Source of the DNA: JABDPF01 sp036351575
GTDB taxonomy: Bacteria > Pseudomonadota > Gammaproteobacteria > Xanthomonadales > SZUA-36
Direction: 5' to 3'
DNA length: 59,698 bases
Assembly: GCA_036351575.1 (NCBI GenBank)
Contig: JAZBPJ010000006.1
Location: forward strand, 1 to 59,698
Positions 8,531-17,261 of this stretch are shown one piece after another (the first letter of the stretch is position 1; every line of letters starts with the position of its first letter). The notes beneath the pieces were generated by a model. That model made no database searches and had not been told where the DNA came from. It worked only from the letters and a program-made list of their open reading frames with translations. The position numbers and the translations under genes are program-made.

Positions 8531-8566
8531 AAAAAAGAATGGCCGGTTCTGAAATCAGAACCGGCC
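8531..8566 (-). terminator. Rho-independent terminator of the TonB-receptor gene
   Basis: On the minus strand a perfect 10-bp stem (GGCCGGTTCT pairing with AGAACCGGCC, 8541-8550 and 8557-8566) with a 6-base loop is followed by A/T and then TTTTTT. It lies 38 bp past the receptor stop codon, so the receptor is terminated before the symporter-nagAB genes. Confidence 0.85.
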
Positions 8567-8604
8567 AATCAGGGTTGCGGCGGCTGGCCGCGGCCATTCT
8601 TATG

Positions 8605-11580
8605 TCAGAACATGAATTTGGCCGCAAGCTGCAGGCGCCTCGGGTTGTAGTAGTTGCGCGGCGTTCCGTAACCGGCCGCATTGATGATCGGCTCAATGTT
8701 GTAGCCGGTCTGGTTGTCGAACACGTTGTACAGGTCCGCACGCAGCTGCACGGCGTAGCGGTTGTTGGCGCCGAAGTAGAAGTTCTGCGTGTAGTTCAGG
8801 TCCAGCTGGTAGTGCGCATCGGTCCTGCGGCTGCCCGCCGGTTCGGCATAGCGGATGGTGCTGGAGCTGTAGCCGTAGATGCTGCCGTCCCAGGTTTCCC
8901 AGGGATGACCGGACTGGTACAGGGCGTAAGCGCCGACCACCGCGTTCCAGGGCAGTTCATAGTAACCGTAGAGCTTCAGGAGGTGCGGGCGGTCGCCGCG
9001 CAGTTTGCCGTCCTTCATGTTCCACAGCATGCGCCCGCGACCGTCCGAGATAAGCGACGAACCGATGAACGTGTTGAAGTCGTTCGAGTAAGTTGCATTA
9101 TCCTGGTCGAAGTTGCCGCGGTACTTGCTCCAGGTGTAGGACGCCATCAGGTACCAGCGATCACCCTGCCACTCGGCCTCGAGGCTGATCTCGTCGTAGT
9201 CCGTGTACGCACGCGGAACCTGCGCGATCACGAACGAAGATCCGCCGATCTCGGCCCGGTAGTCATCCAGCTCCGGAATGTACGGCTCTTCCGGAGCCCA
9301 GCCGGCCGGCATGCAGCCGAAGCGGTCCGGTTCGGCCGTGCAGGAGTAGCCTTCACGTGCCCAGTTCCAGGTGTCTTCCCACATGTCGCGCGCTTCGCGG
9401 CGGCGGTAGTGGGCGCGCGTGCTCAGACGGTCGCTGACTTCCCAGGTGCCGCCGATGATGTACTCGTCGATATGACGCGGTTCGATGCCCTTCTGGAAGA
9501 GTTTGCCTGAAGACGAGGCGCGTTCTTCGGCGGCGAGGAAGTTACCGCTTTCGTCGAAGTAGACCTCGATCGTGGTGTGCAGGTTACGGTCCCAGGACGC
9601 CGCGCGCGCCAGCGAACTGGCGGACGGGTAGTAGCGGGCGAAGTTGGCGAAGGCCGACATGGTGTCCGAGAAGTCCCAGGTCACGCCGAGGCGCGGCTGG
9701 ATCATGTCGCTGAAACTGATCTTGTGCATCGGGTACTTGGTGCCCGGTGAAGTTTCAAAGCCGGACAGGTTGGCCTTGTTGACTTTAAGGCCCTGCCCGT
9801 ACAACTGGTCCTCGGAGAACAGCACACCGACGTTGAAGGTCCAGTCGTTCCAGGTGATGGTGTCGTTCAGCTCGATGTTCGTCGTTTCGACATAGGAGCG
9901 GATCGGCGGTACGCCGTAGCTGCCGAGGCTGGTCTGGAACGGAAGCGCCCGGAAAAACCAGTTGAAGTCCTCGTCGTAGTCGGTGTTCAGGGTGCCGCCG
10001 CCGTATTCGATCGAGCCCCAGCCGTTGGATGAGCGCAGCAGGAATTCCTCGATCTCCTCCATGTGGTAGCCGATGTGCAGGTCATGCGTGACCGAGCCCC
10101 AGTCGAGGCTGTAGTCGTAGCCGATCTCGAACGACTCGCGGTAGAAGTTCTGTTCGTTGATTTCAGTGGCTGCGCCGACAATGCCGCCGCCCATCGCGAC
10201 GCCATTCTCGAGGTAGCCATAGCGGTCGATCAGGGGCTGTGCGCCGGCGTCCCAGATGGGGTCGTCGCCGCGCAGGGTCGGAACCGAGAAGCCGCCCAGG
10301 CGGTCCAGGTTGTTCAGATCAAGAGACGCGCCCAGCGAGGGGGTCGCATCCAGGATCAGGTCGGGCCGGCCGGCGGTTTCGTTGGCGAAATCGGTGTACT
10401 TGAAGTAGGCGCTGCTGCGGTCGTTGATGATCCAGGAGCCTTCTACGATCGTGATTTCCAGTGAAGCTTCGTTACCTTCCGAGCGATCGGTCGTTTCAAA
10501 GGCGCCGACACTCGCATTCTTGCTTTCGCTGTCGGAGTTTCTGTAGCTGGCTTCCAGCAGCAGGTTTTCGGTCGGGGCCCAGGTCAGCTTGCCGAAATAC
10601 TCGTCACGCTCGGAGCTGTAATCCGGCACTTCGCCATAGGCATTGGCACGGTTGGCGCGATCCGTGGTCGGCGCGTAATAGGAGACGTAGAAAAACAGCT
10701 TGTCCTTGATCAGCGGGCCGCTGAAGTTGGCTACCGTCCAATCCTGGTTCTGTTTGAAGTCCTGCGCGCTTTCGTAATCGCGGTCCGACTCCCAGCTGTC
10801 GTCCTGCAGCTGGTAGCTGATCATGCCGTGGAACTCGTTGGAACCCGACTTGGAAATCGTGTTGACCTTGAAGCCGCCGGAGCGGTTGAAGCCGATGGCG
10901 GTGGCGCCGCCGCGGACGACGGAAACCTGGTCGATATCGTGGGTCGACGGTTCGGTGGACAGCGTGCCGAACAGCGGCAGGGAGACGTCCACACCGTCGA
11001 ACTGGTAGGTGTTGTCCTGGCCGTTACCGCCGGCGCTGGGCCCGCGGATGGCGTCCTGCGTGTACTGCACACCGGGGATCAGCTTGATCAGGTCACGGTA
11101 TTCCTGCTCGACGGGAAGTGCGCTGAACGTGTCGTTGTCTATCGCCCCGGAAATGGAGGAACCGGAGGTCTCCAGCAAGGGAGAAGAACCGACAACGATG
11201 ATTTCTTCGAGCATGCTCTCGTCGACGCCGAAATCCACGGCAAGGTTCAGGGTCGTTCTCTGCTGCAGCAGGACCTGGGTGGCGCGGGTGCGCGTCGTGC
11301 CGTCCGGCAGCGTGAACACCAGCGTGTAATCACCCGGCGGCAGCAAGGGCAGGCGGAAGCTGCCGCCCGCAGCCGTGCTCGTGGTACGGACGCCCGGCAA
11401 GGCCGTGCCGGTAGCCTGGATGTCGACTTCGGCGATTGCGCTGCCGTCCGCGGCGTTGGTTACCGTGCCGGCGATTTCACCGGTTTGCTGCGCCATCGCC
11501 GGGCCGCTGAAGGCCAGGGCGAAGAGCGCCAGGAAAATCAGACTGCTTGCTGTAAGCCAGTTTCTAGCATGATTTTTCAT
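8605..11580 (-). CDS. TonB-dependent outer-membrane receptor with carboxypeptidase-regulatory-like domain
   Basis: 991 aa. Signal peptide 1-30 (ends PAMA-QQ), then a CarboxypepD_reg-like beta-sandwich (about 34-115: GEIAGTVTNAADGSAIAEVDI, FRLPLLPPGDYTL), a TonB-box-like LEEIIVVGSS (124-133), the plug (RDLIKLIPGVQYTQDAIRGP, QDNTYQFDGVDVS) and a 22-strand-type barrel ending in LQLAAKFMF with C-terminal Phe. The plug type resembles Oar/carbohydrate receptors of gammaproteobacteria. In this locus the likely ligands are PG fragments (muropeptides or amino-sugar oligomers); that is inference. It shares an AT-rich divergent promoter with the amidase gene, where a putative operator lies. Confidence 0.9.
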   Translation of the reverse strand: MKNHARNWLTASSLIFLALFALAFSGPAMAQQTGEIAGTVTNAADGSAIAEVDIQATGTALPGVRTTSTAAGGSFRLPLLPPGDYTLVFTLPDGTTRTRATQVLLQQRTTLNLAVDFGVDESMLEEIIVVGSSPLLETSGSSISGAIDNDTFSALPVEQEYRDLIKLIPGVQYTQDAIRGPSAGGNGQDNTYQFDGVDVSLPLFGTLSTEPSTHDIDQVSVVRGGATAIGFNRSGGFKVNTISKSGSNEFHGMISYQLQDDSWESDRDYESAQDFKQNQDWTVANFSGPLIKDKLFFYVSYYAPTTDRANRANAYGEVPDYSSERDEYFGKLTWAPTENLLLEASYRNSDSESKNASVGAFETTDRSEGNEASLEITIVEGSWIINDRSSAYFKYTDFANETAGRPDLILDATPSLGASLDLNNLDRLGGFSVPTLRGDDPIWDAGAQPLIDRYGYLENGVAMGGGIVGAATEINEQNFYRESFEIGYDYSLDWGSVTHDLHIGYHMEEIEEFLLRSSNGWGSIEYGGGTLNTDYDEDFNWFFRALPFQTSLGSYGVPPIRSYVETTNIELNDTITWNDWTFNVGVLFSEDQLYGQGLKVNKANLSGFETSPGTKYPMHKISFSDMIQPRLGVTWDFSDTMSAFANFARYYPSASSLARAASWDRNLHTTIEVYFDESGNFLAAEERASSSGKLFQKGIEPRHIDEYIIGGTWEVSDRLSTRAHYRRREARDMWEDTWNWAREGYSCTAEPDRFGCMPAGWAPEEPYIPELDDYRAEIGGSSFVIAQVPRAYTDYDEISLEAEWQGDRWYLMASYTWSKYRGNFDQDNATYSNDFNTFIGSSLISDGRGRMLWNMKDGKLRGDRPHLLKLYGYYELPWNAVVGAYALYQSGHPWETWDGSIYGYSSSTIRYAEPAGSRRTDAHYQLDLNYTQNFYFGANNRYAVQLRADLYNVFDNQTGYNIEPIINAAGYGTPRNYYNPRRLQLAAKFMF

Positions 11581-11656
11581 GGTCAGGTCCCGCTGAGATG
11601 TTAAAAAAGTAAGGAAAACATATTATTTTTTTGTCAAAATAAAATATCATATTTTC

Positions 11657-11685
11657 TTGTCAAGTAAAGAATTAATTATTCTTAT
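11657..11685 (+). promoter_or_regulatory. Divergent promoter with GAATTAATTATTC palindrome (putative RpiR operator)
   Basis: The palindrome GAATTAATTATTC at 11669-11681 (extended arms AAGAAT/ATTCTT) differs by one base from the two perfect sites at 12689 and 22197. It lies between a plausible -35 TTGTCA (11657-11662) and -10 TCTTAT (11680-11685) with 17-bp spacing, reading toward the amidase gene; the TonB-receptor gene starts on the other side. The whole 11581-11731 gap is strikingly AT-rich. Binding by the RpiR protein at 21346-22185 is inferred. Confidence 0.55.
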
Positions 11686-11731
11686 ATTCCGTATTCGATG
11701 AATGAATATTTCCTGCAGCCGTGAGCCGAAA

Positions 11732-12661
11732 ATGAAGCAAAACAACCGCGTCCTTCGCATCCTCGTCTTTCTTTCTGCCGCGGTCATGGCGGCGTCGTGC
11801 ACGACCGCGGGCAAACGTGACACGGTAGTCGTCGAATCGGCAAACCAGGACAGCCGGGTCAATATCCTGGTGATCCACCACACCAGCGAGGATTTCAGCG
11901 GCTCGCTCAATATCCTGACCAACGAATCGGGCTACCCGGTCAGTTCCCACTACCTGGTCCCGTCGCCGCTGGATACGACCTACACGGACGAGCAACTCCG
12001 TGTTTACCAGCTGGTGCCCGAAGACCAGCGTGCCTGGCACGCGGGGGCGAGTTACTGGAAGGAGCAGACGAAACTGAACAATGTTTCGATCGGCATCGAG
12101 ATCGTCAACGAAACCTGGTGTCACCGGGCCGAGGGGATGGCGCAGGCTGAAACCGCCGACTGGCCTTCCGAGACGATTTGTTTCTTTCCGGATTACCCCG
12201 AGGACCAGCTTGCGCTGGTGATCGACCTCGTGAAGGGCATTCTCTCGCGGCACCCGGGCATCAAACCGACCCACGTGATCGGGCACTCGGATATCGCGCC
12301 GCAGCGGAAAATCGATCCGGGCCCGCGGTTTCCCTGGGAGTATTTCTACCGGCTGGGTATCGGCGCCTGGTACGACGAGGACACCGTGATCCGTTACTGG
12401 GAAGACTTCAACCGGCACATGCCGACCGTTCTGCAGATGCAGACGGCGTTGCAGGTCTACGGTTACCGTATCGAGTTGAGCGGAGAGTTGGATGAACAGA
12501 CGCGCAACGTCCTGCGCGCGTTCCAGCACCATTTTCTGCCGCACCGGGTCTCGCGTGAATTCACCGTGGAGACCGCCGCGGTGCTCTACGCCCTGGTCGA
12601 CAAGTATTACCCGGACGATCTCGATCCGCTGCTGCCCCAGCCTGAGGCCGCCGTGGAATAA
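11732..12661 (+). CDS. N-acetylmuramoyl-L-alanine amidase, lipoprotein (AmiD-like)
   Basis: About 309 aa from ATG 11732, chosen because MKQNNRVLRILVFLSAAVMAASC is a clean lipoprotein signal with lipobox AASC; an ATG at 11702 would add 10 residues ahead of it. Amidase_2 (AmpD-type zinc) domain: ILVIHHTSEDFSGS, VSSHYLVP, WHAGASYW, NNVSIGIEIVN, HVIGHSDIAPQRKIDPGPRFPW with zinc ligands in IHH, GHSD and DPGP. The C-terminus (MQTALQVYGYRIELSGELDEQTRNVLRAFQ) is a PG-binding_1 domain. It cleaves the MurNAc-L-Ala bond, splitting muropeptides into glycan and stem peptide, probably at the outer membrane. Confidence 0.92.
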   Translation: MKQNNRVLRILVFLSAAVMAASCTTAGKRDTVVVESANQDSRVNILVIHHTSEDFSGSLNILTNESGYPVSSHYLVPSPLDTTYTDEQLRVYQLVPEDQRAWHAGASYWKEQTKLNNVSIGIEIVNETWCHRAEGMAQAETADWPSETICFFPDYPEDQLALVIDLVKGILSRHPGIKPTHVIGHSDIAPQRKIDPGPRFPWEYFYRLGIGAWYDEDTVIRYWEDFNRHMPTVLQMQTALQVYGYRIELSGELDEQTRNVLRAFQHHFLPHRVSREFTVETAAVLYALVDKYYPDDLDPLLPQPEAAVE

Positions 12662-12663
12662 AC

Positions 12664-12701
12664 TTGCCAGGCTGACGGCCAAAACCTAGAATAAATTATT
12701 C
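12664..12701 (+). promoter_or_regulatory. Promoter and operator of the endopeptidase-epimerase-LdcA-SpmAB operon
   Basis: TTGCCA (12664-12669), a 17-bp spacer and TAGAAT (12687-12692) form a good sigma-70-type promoter. The perfect palindrome GAATAAATTATTC (12689-12701) overlaps the -10 and the predicted start point, where a repressor would block transcription. The same palindrome type is in front of the RpiR regulator gene. Confidence 0.7.
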
Positions 12702-12757
12702 CAAACCATCTGCGGCGGACCCGGCACGGCCCGTCACACGGGACAGCGAACAAGCGC

Positions 12758-14044
12758 ATGCAGCAGTCGCCTGAATACTGGGTCGGCAAGACGGAGAATC
12801 CGGACCAGGTCCTCGGAGACGCCGGCTGGATCGCTGATTTCAACCGCAGGTCTTTCGCCAGCGACCCGCACCTGGTCGATCTCATGGACTACCCGGACAC
12901 GGTTCCCGGCCCGGACCTGGCGCGCCTGATCGACTCCGTCAGTCGCCCGGGGGACGCGCCGCTTTACTACCGAAACGATCCCGCCCGGCGCGCGCTGGAG
13001 CCTGCCGATTACGAACGGTACGCCGGGCAGCTGGGACTCGATCGCATCGCGGATGTCGTGCCGGTGCGATTCGGCCTGATCATCCACCGGACCAACATGC
13101 GCAGCTGGCCGACGCGTGACTTCGTGATCCGGTCGGAAGAAACCCGCGACCTCGACCGTTTCCAGGAAAACGCACTTTTCCCGGGGGAACTGGTCGCCGT
13201 TCTGCACGAGAGCACGGACGGCGAGTGGGTTTTCGTGCGCTCGTACAACTACCACGCCTGGATTCGCAAGATCCGCCTGGTCACCGGGCCGCGGCGGGCG
13301 GTCATGGACTACGCCTCGGCGCGGCCCTTCCTGGTCGTGACCGGCGCCCGCGCGGCCACGAACTACAATCCCGTCGACCAGAACAGTTCAGAGCTGCAGC
13401 TCGACATGGGCGTCCGGCTGCCGGTCCTGCCGCCCGAAGAAATGCCGGCCCACGTCGACGGCCAGAACCCGGTCGCCAGTTTCGCCGTGCGTTTCCCGGT
13501 GCGCGATGAAAAGAACGAGCTGGGCTTTCGCACCGTTCTGATCGGCCGCGGGCAGGACGTTCGCGAGGGCTACCTCGACTACACCCGGGGAAACGTCATT
13601 CGCCAGGCCTTCAAGTTCCTCGGCGAACGTTACGGCTGGGGGCACTCCTACAACGCCCGCGACTGCACCGGGCTGGTTCTCGATGTGTACCGGACCATGG
13701 GTATCGTGCTGCCGCGCAACTCGGGGCAACAGGGCGCAAGCCCGATCGGCAAAACCGTCCGTATCCCGGAAAGCGATGGTATAAACGAACGCATGGCCGC
13801 GCTGGAACAGGCCCGGGCGGGCGATCTCGTCTACGCGCCGGGGCACGTGATGATTTTCCTCGGTTTCGACGAGGGTGAGCCCTGGGTGATCCACCACATG
13901 TCGGGCTCGGGCTGGGTGGACGAGCGGGGAAAACCCATCGAGGGCATCATGAACGGGGTGGCGGCCACCGCGATCAACCGGACCGAGATGATCCGGGGAA
14001 AGACATTTTTCGAAACGATGTACGCCATAAAGAAACTGGAATAA
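12758..14044 (+). CDS. NlpC/P60 endopeptidase with SH3-like domains (YkfC-like, gamma-D-Glu-diamino acid)
   Basis: 428 aa. N-terminal SH3b-like region (about 95-260, e.g. RTNMRSWPT, GEWVFVRSYNYHAWIR) and a C-terminal NlpC/P60 domain: GERYGWGHSYNARDCTGLVLDVYRTMG with Cys303, APGHVMIFLG with His363 and WVIHHMSG with His379. Relatives cleave the gamma-D-Glu-mDAP bond of stem peptides, giving L-Ala-D-Glu for the epimerase encoded next. No signal peptide or lipobox is visible, so it probably works on imported peptides in the cytosol. First gene of a five-gene operon that contains the same set as Bacillus ykfA-ykfB-ykfC, in reverse order. Confidence 0.9.
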   Translation: MQQSPEYWVGKTENPDQVLGDAGWIADFNRRSFASDPHLVDLMDYPDTVPGPDLARLIDSVSRPGDAPLYYRNDPARRALEPADYERYAGQLGLDRIADVVPVRFGLIIHRTNMRSWPTRDFVIRSEETRDLDRFQENALFPGELVAVLHESTDGEWVFVRSYNYHAWIRKIRLVTGPRRAVMDYASARPFLVVTGARAATNYNPVDQNSSELQLDMGVRLPVLPPEEMPAHVDGQNPVASFAVRFPVRDEKNELGFRTVLIGRGQDVREGYLDYTRGNVIRQAFKFLGERYGWGHSYNARDCTGLVLDVYRTMGIVLPRNSGQQGASPIGKTVRIPESDGINERMAALEQARAGDLVYAPGHVMIFLGFDEGEPWVIHHMSGSGWVDERGKPIEGIMNGVAATAINRTEMIRGKTFFETMYAIKKLE

Positions 14045-14057
14045 TGGCCGGGTGAAC

Positions 14058-15164
14058 ATGAAAATTGAATCGATCCGATTTGGAATGCTGCGCGTTCCGC
14101 TGAAAACACCGTTCAAGACGTCGCTGAGGACGGTGAACGAAATCGCCGATGTCGTCGTGATGATTGAAACCGATACCGGCCACGTCGGCTACGGCAGCGC
14201 GCCCGCCACGGCCGTGATCACCGGCGAGACGCACGGATCGATTATCGAAGCCATTTCCAAGGTGATCGCACCGGCGATCCTCGAGCGCGACATCGCGGAC
14301 CTGAATCGGCTGGTCCGGCGGATACAGAATTCCATCGTGCGCAATTTCAGCGCCAAGGCGGCCGTGGAAATCGCGGTTTATGACCTCTTCGGCCAGCTGT
14401 ACGAAGCGCCGGTCTACAAGTTGCTGGGCGGCGGCGACGAGCGCATCGTGACCGATATCACCATCAGCGTGGATTACATCGAAAAGATGGTCGAAGACGC
14501 GCGCGAGGCCGTGGAGCGGGGATTCGAGACGCTCAAGGTCAAGGTCGGCAAGGACCCGGCGCTGGACATCGAGCGCATCAAGGCCATTTTCACGGCCATC
14601 GAGGACCGCGCGCTGATCCGGCTGGACGCCAACCAGGGCTGGACCCCGAAACAGGCCGTTTCGGTGCTGCGGGCGCTTGAGGAGAGCGGCGTGCGGCTCG
14701 AGCTCGTCGAGCAGCCGGTCAGCGGCGAGGACATTGACGGCATGAAGTACGTGGCGGACCGCGTGCAGACGCCGGTGATGGCCGACGAGAGTTCGTTTGG
14801 GCCGCGCGAGGCGATCGAGCTGATCACCATGCGCGCCGCGGACATCATCAACATCAAGCTGATGAAGACCGGCGGCATGTCCAACGCCCTCAAGATCGCG
14901 GACATCTCCGACGTTTACGGCACGGAGTGCATGATCGGCTGCATGCTCGAATCGAGCATCGGCGTCGCGGCCGCGGCCCATATCGCGGCGGCGCGTTCTT
15001 CGGTCATCACCAAGGTGGACCTCGATACGCCGTCGCTGGGCGAATACGACCCGGTGGTCAGCGGCGTGCAGTTCAACAACGCGGAAATCCGGATCACCGA
15101 TGCGCCCGGCCTCGGGATCACCGAGATCAAGGGCCTCGAAATGCTGGATACCGAATGCAGATAA
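14058..15164 (+). CDS. ykfB: L-Ala-D/L-Glu (dipeptide) epimerase
   Basis: 368 aa from ATG 14058; a GTG at 14052 would add two residues. Enolase-superfamily enzyme that epimerises L-Ala-D-Glu to L-Ala-L-Glu so normal peptidases can use it. Catalytic and metal residues are all present: TLKVKVGK (Lys160, Lys162), RLDANQGW (Asp190), ELVEQP (Glu218), MADESSF (Asp243), NIKLMKTGG (Lys267) and the specificity-loop region CMLESSIG. The sequence tracks Bacillus YkfB closely from the first residues (TPFKTSLRTV). It starts 13 bp after the endopeptidase and overlaps the next gene by 10 bp. Confidence 0.95.
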   Translation: MKIESIRFGMLRVPLKTPFKTSLRTVNEIADVVVMIETDTGHVGYGSAPATAVITGETHGSIIEAISKVIAPAILERDIADLNRLVRRIQNSIVRNFSAKAAVEIAVYDLFGQLYEAPVYKLLGGGDERIVTDITISVDYIEKMVEDAREAVERGFETLKVKVGKDPALDIERIKAIFTAIEDRALIRLDANQGWTPKQAVSVLRALEESGVRLELVEQPVSGEDIDGMKYVADRVQTPVMADESSFGPREAIELITMRAADIINIKLMKTGGMSNALKIADISDVYGTECMIGCMLESSIGVAAAAHIAAARSSVITKVDLDTPSLGEYDPVVSGVQFNNAEIRITDAPGLGITEIKGLEMLDTECR

Positions 15165-16087
15165 GACCCTCGCGCCTGGAAGACGGCGCGCGCATCGGCG
15201 TGGTCAGCCCGTCGTACTGGATCGAGCCGGATCGCCTGGAACGGGCGCGCGCCGTGTTTGCAGGCGCAGGCTACGAAATGGTGATCGGAGAATCGGTCGG
15301 CCTGCGCAGCCACAAGTTCGCCGGCACCCCGGAAGCGCGCGCCGCGGACATCATGGCGATGTTCGCCGACGATTCCATCGACGCCATTGTCTGCGCCCGC
15401 GGGGGTTACGGCGCCAACCGGGTGCTTCCGCTGCTGGACTATGAACGGATCCGCGAGCACCCCAAGATTTTCAGCGGCTTCAGCGACGTGACCGGGCTGC
15501 TGACTTCGATATCCCAGCGTTCCGGGCTGGTCACGTTCCACGGCCCGATGCTCAGCAACTGGGGACGCGAGACGGTCGACTGGAACCTGGAGACGTTTCG
15601 CCGCGTGCTTTCGGGTGAAGCGGGCGTGCGCATCGCCTCGGCGCCCGGTTGCGAGGCCCGCGTGCTGAAGCCTGGCATTGCGCGCGGCCCGCTGTGGGGC
15701 GGCAACCTGTCGCTCGTAATCGAGCGCCTGGGCACGCCGGGGCGAATCGATACGACGGGCGCGTTGCTGCTGATCGAGGAGGTCGACGAGCGCCTGCACG
15801 CTTTTGACCGCATGATGCAGCAGCTCAGGGCGTCCGGCAGCCTGGACGGTATCGCCGGGCTCGTGCTCGGCGAGCTGCTGGAAATGAAAGACACGGACCC
15901 GCCGTTCGGATGCGCGGCCGAGGAGATCGTGCTGGACGCCTGCGCAGGGCTGGAGTTCCCGGTAATCGCGAATTTCCCTTGCGGACACGGCGCCTGCCAG
16001 GCCACGCTGCCCGTCTCCCACGAGGTGGAACTGCACGCCGTGGGGGCATCACCTTTTATCATGATGCCAGGGTCCCCGGTAAGCTAG
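15155..16087 (+). CDS. ldcA: LD-carboxypeptidase, S66 family, cytoplasmic
   Basis: 310 aa, no signal peptide. Triad residues Ser110 (GFSDVTGLL), Glu208 (LLIEEVDER) and His278 (NFPCGHG) match the S66 murein tetrapeptide LD-carboxypeptidase family. It should trim the terminal D-Ala from imported tetrapeptides, producing tripeptide for the endopeptidase and D-Ala for alanine racemase. Start at 15155 inside the epimerase gene; longer frames are shadows of that gene. It is a paralogue of the Tat-exported enzyme at 604-1653 but clearly diverged. Confidence 0.92.
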   Translation: MQIRPSRLEDGARIGVVSPSYWIEPDRLERARAVFAGAGYEMVIGESVGLRSHKFAGTPEARAADIMAMFADDSIDAIVCARGGYGANRVLPLLDYERIREHPKIFSGFSDVTGLLTSISQRSGLVTFHGPMLSNWGRETVDWNLETFRRVLSGEAGVRIASAPGCEARVLKPGIARGPLWGGNLSLVIERLGTPGRIDTTGALLLIEEVDERLHAFDRMMQQLRASGSLDGIAGLVLGELLEMKDTDPPFGCAAEEIVLDACAGLEFPVIANFPCGHGACQATLPVSHEVELHAVGASPFIMMPGSPVS

Positions 16088-16111
16088 CTTCTGGTTGAGG
16101 AGAACGGCTCC

Positions 16112-16720
16112 ATGATGAATTACATCTGGTTCGGCATGATGGTCATCGCCGTCGTGGTGGGCACGGTCACCGGCCGCATCGAGGCCGTCACGCAGGCGGC
16201 CATCGACATGGCGAAGGTGTCCGTCGAGATCGCCATCGGCCTTATCGGCATCATGGCGCTGTGGCTGGGGATCATGAAGATCGCCGAGGAGTCGGGCCTG
16301 ATTTCACTGATCGCCCGGGCCGTAAAGCCGGTCATGATCCGGCTGTTTCCCGACGTGCCGCCCGAACACCCGGCGATGGGCTCGATCGTGCTCAACATGT
16401 CGGCCAACATGCTCGGCCTGGGCAACGCGGCCACGCCGCTGGGCCTCAAGGCGATGGAGGAACTGCAGGAGCTCAACCCGGAGAAGGGCACGGCAACCAA
16501 TTCCATGGTGATGTTCCTGGCGATCAATACGTCCAGCGTGCAGTTCATTCTGCCCGCCACTGTGGTCGCGCTGATGGGCGGTGTCTCCAGCCAGATATTC
16601 ATACCGACGATACTGGCCACGACCTGCTCGACCGTCGCGGCGATCGCCGCGGTCAAGTTCCTGGAAAAGCGCAAGCACTTCGCGGCGCCGGAATCCGTGC
16701 AGGAGGCGGGCGATGATTGA
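16112..16720 (+). CDS. spmA: SpmA-like nucleoside-recognition (Gate) membrane protein
   Basis: 202 aa integral membrane protein with hydrophobic segments near 5-20, 40-58, 135-155 and 158-175. Gate-domain features: NMSANMLGLGNAATPLGLKAM and TNSMVMFLAINTSSVQ. It is the SpmA half of a SpmA/SpmB pair. In Bacillus these are spore-maturation proteins encoded with the PG carboxypeptidase DacB; the transported substrate is unknown. A GGAG ribosome site precedes the ATG. Placed directly after ldcA in the muropeptide operon, it may move a PG-derived solute (inference). Confidence 0.85.
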   Translation: MMNYIWFGMMVIAVVVGTVTGRIEAVTQAAIDMAKVSVEIAIGLIGIMALWLGIMKIAEESGLISLIARAVKPVMIRLFPDVPPEHPAMGSIVLNMSANMLGLGNAATPLGLKAMEELQELNPEKGTATNSMVMFLAINTSSVQFILPATVVALMGGVSSQIFIPTILATTCSTVAAIAAVKFLEKRKHFAAPESVQEAGDD

Positions 16721-17261
16721 TTCCATCACCTGGGGCCTGAACTCCGTCGCCAAGTACATCATCCCGCTGCTGCTGGTGGGCATTCCGCTCTACGCGCTCA
16801 GCGTGAAGAAGGTCAAGGTCTACGAGGTCTTCGTGGTCGGTGCGAAAGACGGCTTCACCATCGCCGTGCGCATCATTCCCTACCTGGTCGCCATCCTGGT
16901 CGCGGTCGGCATGTTCCGCGCCTCGGGCGCGCTGGACCTGCTGCTGCAGGCGCTGGCCCCGGTTCTCACCTTCGTCGGTTTCCCGCCCGAGAACCTGCCG
17001 CTGGCCCTGATGCGGCCGCTGTCGGGCAGCGGCTCGCTGGGCCTGCTGACCGATCTGGTCAACGAGCACGGGGCGGACTCGATGTACGCCAAGATCGGTG
17101 CGACCATGTTCGGCTCGTCGGAGACGACCTTTTACGTGATCGCGGTGTACTTCGGCTCGGTGGGCGTCATGCGCAGCCGCCACGCGATCCCGGCCGGCCT
17201 GTTTGCCGATTTCGTCGGCGCCATCTCGGCGGTGTTCTTCTGCAAGCTGCTGCTGGTTTAG
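16713..17261 (+). CDS. spmB: SpmB-like nucleoside-recognition (Gate) membrane protein
   Basis: 182 aa, four to five membrane segments. Gate motifs: IPYLVAILVAVGMFRASGAL, ALMRPLSGSGSLGLL and MFGSSETTFYVIAVYFGSVG. It overlaps spmA by 8 bp, so the two halves are probably made together and form one complex. The ATG at 16713 is chosen because upstream codons overlap spmA and would not be membrane-like. Last gene of the operon, overlapping the convergent alanine racemase stop by 4 bp. Confidence 0.85.
   Translation: MIDSITWGLNSVAKYIIPLLLVGIPLYALSVKKVKVYEVFVVGAKDGFTIAVRIIPYLVAILVAVGMFRASGALDLLLQALAPVLTFVGFPPENLPLALMRPLSGSGSLGLLTDLVNEHGADSMYAKIGATMFGSSETTFYVIAVYFGSVGVMRSRHAIPAGLFADFVGAISAVFFCKLLLV

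Noticed and set aside
8279..8604. Possible small RNA or riboswitch in the receptor/symporter gap
   Set aside because: The structures seen are a terminator and repeat palindromes; no known riboswitch core or separate promoter is recognisable.
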